Assembly (NCBI GenBank): GCA_002451555.1
Contig: DKCU01000037.1
Coordinates: 35,607 to 51,310, forward strand
Length of the DNA: 15,704 bases
Direction of reading: 5' to 3'
Origin: Candidatus Segatella albertsiae
GTDB lineage: Bacteria > Bacteroidota > Bacteroidia > Bacteroidales > Bacteroidaceae
Below the pieces are notes generated by a model, which was given only the letters and a program-made list of their open reading frames with translations, was not told the DNA's origin and searched no databases. A program made the position numbers and the translations under genes. Shown here piece after piece: positions 1 to 7,186 of this stretch (positions are counted from its first letter, which is position 1; every line of letters begins with the position of its first letter).

Positions 1-24
1 GTCCGAGTCCCGTTTTCCGCTCCA
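1..24 (+). tRNA. 3' end of a tRNA, probably tRNA-Gly (partial)
   Basis: The window opens inside a T arm (TCCGAGT loop), followed by an acceptor strand ending TTTCCGC, a T discriminator and an encoded CCA. This 3' end closely resembles bacterial tRNA-Gly(GCC), whose acceptor begins GCGGAAA. The anticodon lies outside the window, so the identity is inferred from the acceptor and discriminator. It is followed 16 bases later by tRNA-Leu, so this is the tail of a tRNA cluster. Confidence 0.75.
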
Positions 25-40
25 CTCTAACGTTTACCAT

Positions 41-126
41 GCCGCAATGGTGGAATTGGTAGACACGAGGGACTTAAAATCCCTTGGCCAGTAATGGCTG
101 TGCGGGTTCGAGTCCCGCTCGCGGCA
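41..126 (+). tRNA. tRNA-Leu(UAA)
   Basis: A class II tRNA can be folded completely. The acceptor is GCCGCAA/TCGCGGC with discriminator A at 126. The D arm contains GGTAGAC. The anticodon stem AGGGA/TCCCT encloses the loop CTTAAAA with anticodon TAA (75-77), which reads UUA leucine codons. A long variable arm (GCCA-GTAA-TGGC) and a perfect T stem GCGGG/CCCGC follow. The CCA is not encoded, unlike the upstream tRNA. Acceptor pair 6:67 is an A-C mismatch. Confidence 0.96.
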
Positions 127-147
127 CTCTCCTTAAAATTTTTCCTT

Positions 148-1155
148 ATGAAAAAATTTGTTTACATCAGCATCTTATTTATTTCATTCATACTTACTTC
201 ATGTGGAGTAGGTAGCGGGCACTTCAAGTTTGATGGCAAATTTTTGAACATGAACCAAGGCGAATTTTATGTTTATAGCTTGGATGGCAGCATCAATGGT
301 ATTGATACTATCAAGGTGGAAGGTGGCCGTTTCACTTACGAATGTGAATGTAAGGAACCTTTTACGCTGATGGTCGTATTCCCTAATTTCTCCGAGCAAC
401 CTATCTTTGCAGAGTCTGGGGCTTCCGTGGAAATCAAGGCTGATGCTTCTCACCTCAAAGAACTTTCCGTCAAGGGAACTAAGGACAACGAACTGATGAA
501 CTCGTTTAGAGCCAACATTCTAAACGTCTCTCCTCCTGAGGAAAAAGCAAAAGCAGAACAATTCATCAACGACCATCCCGAGTCTGTAGTCAGCGTCTAT
601 CTGGTCAGAAAATATTTCATCCTCAATCCGCAACCTGACTTCAAGAAGGCATACGCCTTGTTAGAGACTTTGGCTAAAGCTCAACCCAAGAATGGACAGA
701 TACAAAAGAGTTTGCTGCAAGTCAAGAACTTAAAGGACACAGGAGTGGGAAGTATGCTTCCCAACTTCACCGCCTATGACACCAATGGTAAACTCGTATC
801 AAGCACGACACTAAGCAGTTCGCCAGTTGCCGTTATTACCACATGGGCATCCTATAACTACGACAGCCAAAATCTGTTGAGAGAACTCAAGAACAAGATG
901 CGTTCCTCACAAGGCAAACTCAAGCTGATGAGCATTTGCATCGACCCTAGCAAGATAGATTGCAAGAGGAATTTGGAGCGTGACTCCATCTCTTGGCCTA
1001 ACATCTGTTCAGGAGATATGCTGGAAGACAAGACTTTACAAAAGCTAGGCATGACTTCCGTCCCTGATGTCATCGTCCTTCAGAACGGCAGAGTCGTAGC
1101 CCGAGGGCTTAAGAGACAAGAGCTTTTCGACCAATTGGACAAGCTATTAAAATAA
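148..1155 (+). CDS. Lipoprotein, DUF4369 plus thioredoxin-like fold without CxxC
   Basis: This is a 335-residue exported lipoprotein. A hydrophobic signal segment ends in the lipobox LTSC with the lipidated cysteine at residue 19, so it should be membrane-anchored. Residues about 25-125 resemble DUF4369 (a beta-rich domain common in front of TlpA-like folds in Bacteroidota). Residues about 215-335 resemble the AhpC/TSA-thioredoxin fold, including a cis-Pro-like stretch (TSVPDV). The redox motif is missing: where TlpA has WASWCxxC this protein has W233-A-S-Y-N-Y-D-S240, so both cysteines are replaced. C264, C272 and C287 do not form CxxC. It is therefore unlikely to be a classical thiol oxidoreductase. 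The start at 148 is chosen because the reading frame further upstream lies within the tRNA and a signal peptide begins here. The gene starts 21 bases after tRNA-Leu with no visible promoter between them. The role is unknown. Confidence 0.88.
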   Translation: MKKFVYISILFISFILTSCGVGSGHFKFDGKFLNMNQGEFYVYSLDGSINGIDTIKVEGGRFTYECECKEPFTLMVVFPNFSEQPIFAESGASVEIKADASHLKELSVKGTKDNELMNSFRANILNVSPPEEKAKAEQFINDHPESVVSVYLVRKYFILNPQPDFKKAYALLETLAKAQPKNGQIQKSLLQVKNLKDTGVGSMLPNFTAYDTNGKLVSSTTLSSSPVAVITTWASYNYDSQNLLRELKNKMRSSQGKLKLMSICIDPSKIDCKRNLERDSISWPNICSGDMLEDKTLQKLGMTSVPDVIVLQNGRVVARGLKRQELFDQLDKLLK

Positions 1156-1186
1156 CAACAACTAAGTAATAACAACCTCAAATATA

Positions 1187-1220
1187 TGCAGGAAACTAGA
1201 CAGATTCCTGCAGGAAAGGA
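1187..1220 (+). promoter_or_regulatory. Leader hairpin and ribosome-binding region of the YifB/ComM gene
   Basis: The arms TGCAGGAA (1187-1194) and TTCCTGCA (1205-1212) form a perfect 8-bp stem with a 10-base loop, ending 14 bases before the start codon. TGCAGGAAA is repeated directly at 1187-1195 and 1209-1217. The purine stretch GGAAAGGA (1213-1220) follows at normal ribosome-binding distance. No TAnnTTTG box is seen in the 71-base gap, so the downstream gene may be co-transcribed with the lipoprotein gene. The second TGCAGGAAA overlaps the right arm, so alternative pairings near the ribosome-binding site are possible. Confidence 0.45.
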
Positions 1221-1226
1221 ATTAAT

Positions 1227-2777
1227 ATGTTAGTAAAAACATTTTGCGCCGCAGTCAACGGATTGGACGTGACTACGGTAACCGTGGAGGTCAGCCTCAC
1301 ACGAGGTGTACAATATCACCTTACAGGACTTGGCGACGAGGCTGTAAGAGAAAGCCGCAACCGTATTGCAGCTGCGTTGCAATACAGCGGCTTCAAGTTT
1401 CCCATCGCCGACATCACCATCAATTTGGCTCCAGCCGACCTCAGGAAAGAGGGCAGCAGTTTCGACTTGCCCCTTGCCATCGGCATTCTCGGTGCCAACG
1501 GCAACATCCCAGAGACTCATCTCAAGGAATATATGCTGGTGGGCGAACTCAGTCTGGACGGTACTTTGCAACCCATCAAGGGTGCGCTCCCCATCGCTAT
1601 CAGAGCGAGAGCAGAGCACTTCAAGGGATTAATCGTGCCCATACAAAACGCACGAGAGGCTGCCGTCGTCAACAACCTTGAGGTCTATGGCATGAATTCC
1701 CTTTCAGAGGTAATTTGTTTCATGAGCGACCAACAAACATTTACTCCAACTTTTGTAGATACTCGCAAGGAATTTTACGAGAACCAAACCCATGGCGACC
1801 TCGACTACGCCGATGTTCGAGGTCAAGAAAATGTGAAACGAGCTTTGGAAGTAGCAGCTGCTGGCGGTCACAACCTCATCATGGTAGGTCCTCCAGGCTC
1901 AGGCAAATCCATGATGGCGAAGCGTCTTCCTTCCATTCTTCCTCCCCTCACCTTATCCGAAAGTTTGGAGACCACGCAGATACATTCCATCGCAGGAAAA
2001 CTGGGCAAGAATGTTTCACTCATCTCCCAACGTCCTTTCCGTGCGCCACACCATACTATCTCGCAAGTAGCCTTGGTAGGTGGCGGCACCACTCCCCAAC
2101 CAGGCGAGATTTCACTGGCACACAATGGAGTCCTCTTCTGTGACGAATTGCCAGAGTTCAACAAGACAACATTGGAAGTATTGCGACAACCGTTGGAAGA
2201 CCGCCATATCACCATCAGCCGTTCGAAATATTCCACCGACTATCCCTGTTCCTTCATGTTTGTAGCAAGCATGAATCCTTGTCCTTGCGGATATTACGGC
2301 GACCCGACTCACCATTGCGTCTGCACCCCAGGACAGATACAACGATACATGAACAAGATTTCCGGACCGCTTCTCGACCGCATCGACATCCAGTGCGAGA
2401 TAACGCCCGTTCCTTTCAAGGACATTTCCAAGGCTGCCCCCGGAGAACCTAGTGCCAACATTCGGGAGCGAGTCATCAAGGCTCGTGACATCCAAGCCGC
2501 AAGATACAAAGATTATAAAGGCATCCACTGCAATGCCCAGATGACGGAGCGCATGATACACCAGTTTGCCGAACCCGATGAAGCAGGCATGGACATGCTT
2601 CGCATGGCGATGGAGCGTCTCTCCCTCTCCGCCCGTGCGTACAGTCGCATTCTGAAAGTTGCCCGCACCATCGCCGACTTGGCAGGATGCGAACACGTGG
2701 AGCCTCAGCACTTGGCGGAAGCCATCGGATATAGAACACTCGACCGAGGAGATTGGGCGGAAAGAGGGCATCTATAA
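1227..2777 (+). CDS. comM: YifB/ComM-family Mg-chelatase-like AAA+ ATPase
   Basis: This is a full-length (516-residue) member of the YifB/ComM family, cytoplasmic hexameric AAA+ proteins. The family member ComM is known as a branch-migration helicase that helps integrate incoming DNA during natural transformation. An N-terminal ChlI/Lon-protease-like domain (about 1-170, starting MLVKTFCAAVNGLDV) precedes the AAA+ core. Walker A is GPPGSGKS (221-228) and Walker B is VLFCDELPEF (302-311). The family's cysteine-rich insert MNPCPCGYYGDPTHHCVC (349-366) is intact, followed by a C-terminal Mg-chelatase domain with arginine-rich helices. The start is supported by the purine-rich stretch 7 bases upstream. 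It lies 71 bases after the thioredoxin-fold lipoprotein and is closed by a strong terminator. Whether this organism is naturally transformable cannot be told from the window; the family also occurs in species not known to be competent. Confidence 0.96.
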   Translation: MLVKTFCAAVNGLDVTTVTVEVSLTRGVQYHLTGLGDEAVRESRNRIAAALQYSGFKFPIADITINLAPADLRKEGSSFDLPLAIGILGANGNIPETHLKEYMLVGELSLDGTLQPIKGALPIAIRARAEHFKGLIVPIQNAREAAVVNNLEVYGMNSLSEVICFMSDQQTFTPTFVDTRKEFYENQTHGDLDYADVRGQENVKRALEVAAAGGHNLIMVGPPGSGKSMMAKRLPSILPPLTLSESLETTQIHSIAGKLGKNVSLISQRPFRAPHHTISQVALVGGGTTPQPGEISLAHNGVLFCDELPEFNKTTLEVLRQPLEDRHITISRSKYSTDYPCSFMFVASMNPCPCGYYGDPTHHCVCTPGQIQRYMNKISGPLLDRIDIQCEITPVPFKDISKAAPGEPSANIRERVIKARDIQAARYKDYKGIHCNAQMTERMIHQFAEPDEAGMDMLRMAMERLSLSARAYSRILKVARTIADLAGCEHVEPQHLAEAIGYRTLDRGDWAERGHL

Positions 2778-2845
2778 GAATATCTTCAAATAAAAGAAAG
2801 AAGATAATCACCAGTAAATTTCATTTACATTCCCCATCAACCAAG

Positions 2846-2896
2846 AAGTGGTTCAAGGCTAAGAGAAACACAAGCCTTGAACCACTTTTATTTTTT
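2846..2896 (+). terminator. Rho-independent-type terminator after comM
   Basis: A perfect 15-bp stem (2846-2860 with 2873-2887, AAGTGGTTCAAGGCT and its complement) encloses a 12-base loop and runs into a T-rich tract (2886-2896, one interrupting A). The T tract is on the plus strand, so it terminates the comM transcript. The minus-strand side has no T tract, so it is probably not bidirectional. Confidence 0.9.
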
Positions 2897-2897
2897 C

Positions 2898-2985
2898 CTG
2901 CGCAGAGAAAAATTTCTCCCTGCCCAGCTAAGAATTTTTCCCTGCGCAGGGAGCAAATGCTCGCTGCGCAAGTCCCTTGTGAAAA
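2898..2985. repeat. Degenerate 22-bp tandem repeat, four units with core CTGCGCAG
   Basis: Units start at 2898, 2920, 2942 and 2964, exactly 22 bp apart. Each begins with CTGCGCAG (CTGCCCAG in unit 2, CTGCGCAA in unit 4). The self-complementary core is followed by an A/T-rich half ending TCC or TCG. Units 1 and 2 match at 17 of 22 positions, and units 1 and 3 at 16 of 22. Unit 3 contains the 12-bp palindrome CCCTGCGCAGGG (2940-2951) and GAGCA-AA-TGCTC (2951-2962). The array occupies the space between the comM terminator and the end of the convergent lipoprotein gene. The function is unknown. Confidence 0.8.
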
Positions 2986-3006
2986 GTTTTGAAATATATT
3001 TACATT

Positions 3007-4266
3007 CTAGACACGCTTGATAGTCCACCTGGCACTTCTCGTCCTTGAAGTTCCGTCATAACGATCCACCACTACAATGATTTCGTCGCTGGAAATTTTC
3101 TCATAAGTCATCTTGAAAGTATAAGGACCATCCTCTTCCGTCCAATTGCAATGAAACTCCTTGACCAAGCCCTTGGAACGTACACCCAACTTACCTGCGA
3201 TAGCGAACAATTGGAGGATGTTTCCGTTCGTTCCTTCAAAGAACTCCATCTCATCTATTGGCAAAAGCATATTCAAATCGAGCATGGTATCAAAAGGTGA
3301 AGGCAAACTTACTGTCTTGTCATAAGTGTAAGTTGAAACCCAACCCATATTTCCGCACTTGATACTTGTAAGATACCCATTGTCCCAAGTACAACTATGG
3401 ACATCCCAGTCATCCGAACCGTCATCACCGATGTCATTGTAGCGGAATTGTTTCAGAGTGCCATCCGAGTTATAGGAAATTTCAAATGGCATATCGTTAG
3501 ACATCCATGACTTATGGATGGAACCACTTATCACCTTGCCTGCCTCCAACTTAGAAACATGGTCTGCTACCCTCACCTCAGAACTCTGCGAAGGATAATA
3601 GATACATTCGTTGCGCCAATTCGCCTGCACACCTGTCGAAGTATAGGCCAGGTGGACTTCCGTAATGTCATCACAATATTTATCGTTTCCACCAGCCATC
3701 TCGTCACGTTCCGTATGCTTGAACCTTGTCAAATTTCCATCCACATATTGGAGCTCATAATAATCCGTTCCATCGTCCTCCACATGATCGTTGCCAATGA
3801 CCGAATTTTCTTTTATAATGGAGAATTGGACGTTTTGATTTTCACTAGGTTCATCTTCCCAATTAGGATCGTTCTCCGTAGTTTGTGTAATCAATATGGA
3901 TACCTTCTTGTCATCACACACGATAACAATGTAGGCAGAACGACTTTTTCCGGAATAGTTCTTGTCTAGGTCGATATTGATGTAACATTTTCCATCATCC
4001 AGATGAGAACCACTATAACGCATCCAGGAGATTTCTTCACCAGATGAACCATCTGATGTAGCCGAGACATAAGCGCTATAAGACTTAGAAGACTTCATGA
4101 TGATTTGAGAAAACGTTTGATTAGCAGCAGCCACCACCTTGCCATCATGGACGTTTTCAAACTTAAAACCACCAATTTCTTCCCCCTCCTCGGAGCTACA
4201 GCTTATCAATGCCGAGGCAACTAACGCCATCAAGCAAAACATCCAAAAATTAAAAACTTTCTTCAT
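3007..4266 (-). CDS. Lipoprotein with BACON-like domain and DUF4595-like C-terminal part
   Basis: This is a 419-residue exported lipoprotein. The signal segment MKKVFNFW...ALISC gives a lipobox with cysteine 23, followed by an acidic SSEEGEE tail. Residues about 50-129 look like a BACON-type beta-sandwich, a Bacteroidota domain often linked to glycan or mucin binding, including the closing strand VSILITQT. The later part has the YD-like pattern of DUF4595 proteins (SYNSDGTLKQFRYND, CTWDNGYLTSIKCG, YTYD), with many aromatic and aspartate residues. An ATG three codons upstream is possible, but MKKVF is the better signal-peptide start. It is transcribed away from the sensor kinase from a divergent promoter region. 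The proximity and a shared sequence motif suggest control by that two-component system. The ligand is unknown and no catalytic motif is seen. Confidence 0.85.
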   Translation of the reverse strand: MKKVFNFWMFCLMALVASALISCSSEEGEEIGGFKFENVHDGKVVAAANQTFSQIIMKSSKSYSAYVSATSDGSSGEEISWMRYSGSHLDDGKCYINIDLDKNYSGKSRSAYIVIVCDDKKVSILITQTTENDPNWEDEPSENQNVQFSIIKENSVIGNDHVEDDGTDYYELQYVDGNLTRFKHTERDEMAGGNDKYCDDITEVHLAYTSTGVQANWRNECIYYPSQSSEVRVADHVSKLEAGKVISGSIHKSWMSNDMPFEISYNSDGTLKQFRYNDIGDDGSDDWDVHSCTWDNGYLTSIKCGNMGWVSTYTYDKTVSLPSPFDTMLDLNMLLPIDEMEFFEGTNGNILQLFAIAGKLGVRSKGLVKEFHCNWTEEDGPYTFKMTYEKISSDEIIVVVDRYDGTSRTRSARWTIKRV

Positions 4267-4320
4267 AAATATCAAATATTAATTATTAAGTAAAAAAATA
4301 AACACTCCATGATGATTCGT

Positions 4321-4328
4321 CAAAGATA
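4321..4328 (-). promoter_or_regulatory. -7 promoter box of the leftward BACON lipoprotein gene
   Basis: On the minus strand this reads TATCTTTG, a perfect Bacteroidota -7 box, about 55 bases upstream of the start codon at 4266. The sequence just upstream on that strand (TTTTGTTG) is identical to that preceding the rightward kinase promoter box. No clear TTTG -33 element is found at 19-21 bases. Confidence 0.7.
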
Positions 4329-4414
4329 CAACAAAAGGAAACAACTCATAGCACCAACTCCAACAAAAGCGGTGTCATCCATTTAAAACTAGGTTTTATC
4401 GGGGTATCTCACCT

Positions 4415-4438
4415 ATGGTTTTCCGTAGTTACACTTCC
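4415..4438. promoter_or_regulatory. Candidate response-regulator site, copy A
   Basis: This 24-bp stretch contains TTCCGTAGTTACAC and matches 22 of 24 bases at 8606-8629. GTATCTC occurs just upstream in both places (4404-4410 and 8589-8595). It lies between the divergent promoters, 86 bases beyond the leftward -7 box and 71 bases before the rightward one. A partly similar stretch (CTAGGTTTTATCGGGGTA, from 4389) lies about 24 bp to the left, which may be a second half-site. Binding by the regulator encoded at 6491-7120 is inferred. Confidence 0.55.
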
Positions 4439-4509
4439 AACTTAAGCAAAAATCCCACCACCCCGTCATTTTTCAGAAGGAAAAGTCGGCTTTTTACATT
4501 CTTTTGTTG

Positions 4510-4517
4510 TATCTTTG
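4510..4517 (+). promoter_or_regulatory. -7 promoter box of the sensor kinase/regulator operon
   Basis: The sequence TATCTTTG followed by CAA is a perfect -7 box, 66 bases before the chosen kinase start. No consensus TTTG is seen at the -33 position, which fits a promoter that needs an activator. The rest of the 4267-4583 gap holds the divergent promoter and the candidate operator; no further gene is seen. Confidence 0.72.
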
Positions 4518-4583
4518 CAAATACATGGGTTATAAGCACCCATCAACATGTGCCATCATTCTAAAGTGAAAGTAAATAAAATC

Positions 4584-6422
4584 ATGATATACAAGAAACC
4601 AATAGCTATCCTTACACGGATACTCTTCATACTCACTCCCCTCTTAGTTTTCTCTGCATGCCAACACGACAAGCAAGGAGACGAGAAAAAAGCATACGCT
4701 TTGTTCATGGAAGCTATGAACCACAATGCCGCAGGAGAAAAAGAGGAAGCCATCGCCTTGATAGACAGTGCCCTCAACATGAATCCTGCCGATACCACAC
4801 GCAGTTGGCTCACCAGCGAGAAGATGACTGCTTATACCGACTTGGGAGAAATGAGAAAAGCCATTGCCATCGGAAAAGAAGGTATTCCTTTCGCTGAGAA
4901 AATCAAAGACTACGACGGTATGTTGGCCATGTGCGGTTCCATGGGCATCTGTTATCGCCGCATCGGCGAACTGGATTCCTCGCTCATCTATTATAAGAAA
5001 GGTATAGAGAAAGCCATCGAAAGCGAAAACACGGAATACGAAATCTATCTCTACAATTGTATCTCCGTGCTTTTCAACGAACAGAAGAGATACAAGGAAG
5101 CCATCGAATATTCTGACAAGGCAGAATCGAAGGCCATCGCCACCAACGACACCATCGAGCGACTGTCAGCCCATGCCAACAAGGGAGCCATCCTCATGCG
5201 TCAAGGACAATACAAAAAATGTCTCAACACACTGACTCCACTCTGGGGAGTAGTCAAGAAAGCTAATTACAATGTGTTGACCCTCAAATACCTATCTCCG
5301 ATGTTGAAATCTTACTTACAACTAGGCAAGATTGATTCCATCGCTTACTACATACCATACGCCGATGAAGCAAGCCACGAATTGGCACCTACCAGCAACG
5401 GCGTGCTCGGCATCTTGGAAATCAAGGCAGACATGTTGGGCAAGCAGAAGAAATACACAGAACAAAAAGTATTACTCGACAGCATTGAGAAATACAACGA
5501 AACCAACATGGCAATGCCCAAGGACAAGCTATTCGCCATCCAAGCCGAATGTTTGAACAATATGGGAAAGGCAAAGGAAGCATATACGGTGATGGCAAAG
5601 GCATACCACCAAAGCGACTCCCTGAAACAGAGCGACATCGACAAGCAGTTGAGCGACTTCAACGTTAGATACAAGACCTTGGAGAAAGAAGTGCAAATTG
5701 AGAAGATGGACCATGAGCAAAGTCTTCTATACATCCGCATTCTCTGTCTCACCATTGCCCTCATCATCCTGTTCATAGCCATTCTCATCATCCTCTACCG
5801 CAGAAAGTTGGAGAAGCAACGCACAGAGTTGAGCGAGAAGACCTCCTATATCAATGGCGTAGAGACTGAGCGCAAGCGACTTGCCAAGGAGTTGCACGAT
5901 GGCGTTTGCAACGACATTCTAGCCGTCAACATCCTCATGCAAACCGACAAGGAGGAAGCACAAAGACTACTCAAGAATGTAGGACATGACGTGCGTCGTT
6001 TGTCCCATGAGCTGATACCTCCACGATTTGACAACACATCCCTGCCAGAACTTGTGGAAATCTATTGTCAATCCATGACGGCAGAGGGTGGCACCATCGT
6101 CAAGTCTTTCATCAGCAAGTCTTTCCTTAGGTTGAGCATACCTAGCAGCAAGGCTCTTGAAATATATCGCATCATCCAAGAAAGCGTATCCAATGCCATC
6201 AAATACGGATATAGCAAAATGATAACGGTAGAATTGGATGCCAACGATCAATTGGGCATTGCATGTATCACAAACGACCTATCGCCAGAGCATCCCATAA
6301 CCAAAGACAAGGAAGGCATCGGCAAGAGCACGCTAAAAATGAGAACCGACACCTTGAAAGCCAAGCTCGACATTGTACATAACGAGGAGGAATACAAGGT
6401 AGAAGTTCAGATTCCGCTATAA
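4584..6422 (+). CDS. TPR-containing sensor histidine kinase (HisKA_3 type) with N-terminal lipobox
   Basis: This is a 612-residue membrane sensor kinase. The N-terminus MIYKKPIAILTRI...VFSAC is a signal segment with a lipobox-like cysteine at 26. Residues about 30-375 form helical TPR-like repeats, predicted periplasmic, with recurring [AL]xxY and 'YKKG', 'YKEAIEYSDKA' motifs. A single membrane helix (about 383-405) and a short coiled linker follow. The HisKA_3 dimerisation motif is ERKRLAKELHDG with the phospho-acceptor H438. The HATPase domain has the N box ESVSNAIKYG (N537) and the G box EGIGKSTLKMR (G578, G580). The first nucleotide-binding loop reads TNDL rather than the usual DNG. An ATG at 4548 in the same frame would add 12 residues ahead of the signal; 4584 is preferred for the signal peptide and the A-rich upstream stretch. 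It is co-transcribed with the regulator. The signal sensed is unknown. Confidence 0.93.
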   Translation: MIYKKPIAILTRILFILTPLLVFSACQHDKQGDEKKAYALFMEAMNHNAAGEKEEAIALIDSALNMNPADTTRSWLTSEKMTAYTDLGEMRKAIAIGKEGIPFAEKIKDYDGMLAMCGSMGICYRRIGELDSSLIYYKKGIEKAIESENTEYEIYLYNCISVLFNEQKRYKEAIEYSDKAESKAIATNDTIERLSAHANKGAILMRQGQYKKCLNTLTPLWGVVKKANYNVLTLKYLSPMLKSYLQLGKIDSIAYYIPYADEASHELAPTSNGVLGILEIKADMLGKQKKYTEQKVLLDSIEKYNETNMAMPKDKLFAIQAECLNNMGKAKEAYTVMAKAYHQSDSLKQSDIDKQLSDFNVRYKTLEKEVQIEKMDHEQSLLYIRILCLTIALIILFIAILIILYRRKLEKQRTELSEKTSYINGVETERKRLAKELHDGVCNDILAVNILMQTDKEEAQRLLKNVGHDVRRLSHELIPPRFDNTSLPELVEIYCQSMTAEGGTIVKSFISKSFLRLSIPSSKALEIYRIIQESVSNAIKYGYSKMITVELDANDQLGIACITNDLSPEHPITKDKEGIGKSTLKMRTDTLKAKLDIVHNEEEYKVEVQIPL

Positions 6423-6432
6423 ATCCAATTAT

Positions 6433-6490
6433 CAAGTACAGGAACTATTAGCATATAAAAACAAGTACAGGAACTATTAGCATATAAAAA
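6433..6490 (+). repeat. Perfect 29-bp tandem duplication before the response-regulator start
   Basis: Copies 6433-6461 and 6462-6490 are identical, each beginning CAAGTACAGGAACTATTAG and ending in a run of A. The second copy ends at the base before the ATG at 6491. The duplicated unit therefore contains the whole translation-initiation leader of the regulator. The kinase stop is 10 bases upstream of the first copy. Confidence 0.97.
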
Positions 6491-7120
6491 ATGGAAAAGA
6501 AAAAGAATCTCCTTATCGTAGATGACCACCCCATAGTCCTGACAGGACTACAAGCACTCATCAAGCAGGATGGAAACTACGACAACATATTTGCTGCCAA
6601 GGACATCGAGACCGCCCTTCAACTGCTTCAAAAAGAAAACATCCATATCGCCATCATCGACCTGGAACTGAATGACAGCAATGGTATGCAACTGATTCAA
6701 CTGATTCACAAAGAGCATATAGGAATCAAAATTGTAGTCTATACGATGCATGAGGAACTTTGGACTATCCGTCAGTTGATGAAAGAAGACGTAGATGCCA
6801 TCGTCATGAAAGGCGACAACCCGCAAGAGCTACTCATGGCTCTTCGTAAAATAGGGCAAGGGAAGGGATATTTCAGTCAGCAATTCCTACGCCTCATCAA
6901 CAGCCAAGACTCAGCCCAATCCCTTCTGTCCAAAAGAGAGACCGAAGTCTTGGAGCATATCTCCAAGGGATTATCCACCAGCGACATTGCGCAACAGCTC
7001 AACATCAGCGACAATACCGTGGAGTTTCATCGCCATAACCTCATGAAGAAACTACAAGTGAGCAATGTTGCTCAAATGGTAAGAAAAGCCATGAAGCTGG
7101 GGTTGGAAATGATAAGATGA
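6491..7120 (+). CDS. LuxR/NarL-family response regulator
   Basis: This 209-residue DNA-binding response regulator is the expected partner of the kinase just upstream. The receiver domain (about 5-122) has all canonical residues: acidic pair D11-D12 in VDDH, phospho-acceptor D57 in IIDLEL, T85 in VVYTM and K107 in VMKGD. The C-terminal LuxR-type helix-turn-helix (about 145-205) contains LSKRETEVLEHISKGLST, DIAQQLNISDNTVEFHRHNL and the closing KLQVSNVAQMVRKA. Length is normal for the NarL/FixJ class. Phosphotransfer from H438 of the kinase to D57 is expected. The best target candidates in this window are the paired CCGTAGTTACAC-containing motifs at 4415-4438 and 8606-8629. Its initiation region is duplicated (6433-6490). 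Confidence 0.96.
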   Translation: MEKKKNLLIVDDHPIVLTGLQALIKQDGNYDNIFAAKDIETALQLLQKENIHIAIIDLELNDSNGMQLIQLIHKEHIGIKIVVYTMHEELWTIRQLMKEDVDAIVMKGDNPQELLMALRKIGQGKGYFSQQFLRLINSQDSAQSLLSKRETEVLEHISKGLSTSDIAQQLNISDNTVEFHRHNLMKKLQVSNVAQMVRKAMKLGLEMIR

Positions 7121-7155
7121 ACTCCATCCCAACGACCATGCGCCAAGATGGAGTT
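7120..7155. terminator. Hairpin between convergent regulator and leftward gene
   Basis: The arms AACTCCATC (7120-7128) and GATGGAGTT (7147-7155) form a perfect 9-bp stem with an 18-base loop, starting at the last base of the regulator stop codon. Downstream comes CTATTAGTATTT, only weakly T-rich. It is a plausible terminator for the two-component operon. Confidence 0.55.
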
Positions 7156-7186
7156 CTATTAGTATTTAAAGAATAAAAATCATTAT

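Noticed and set aside
94..147. N-terminal extension of the thioredoxin-fold lipoprotein beginning at an ATG at 94
   Set aside because: It lies within the tRNA-Leu and would bury the signal peptide; the signal and lipobox fit a start at 148.
2898..2985. CRISPR array
   Set aside because: Units are contiguous 22-bp tandem copies without unique spacers, and no cas genes are present.
2753..2992. 79-codon open frame after comM
   Set aside because: It overlaps the comM end and reads through the terminator hairpin and the 22-bp repeat array, so it is not a credible gene.
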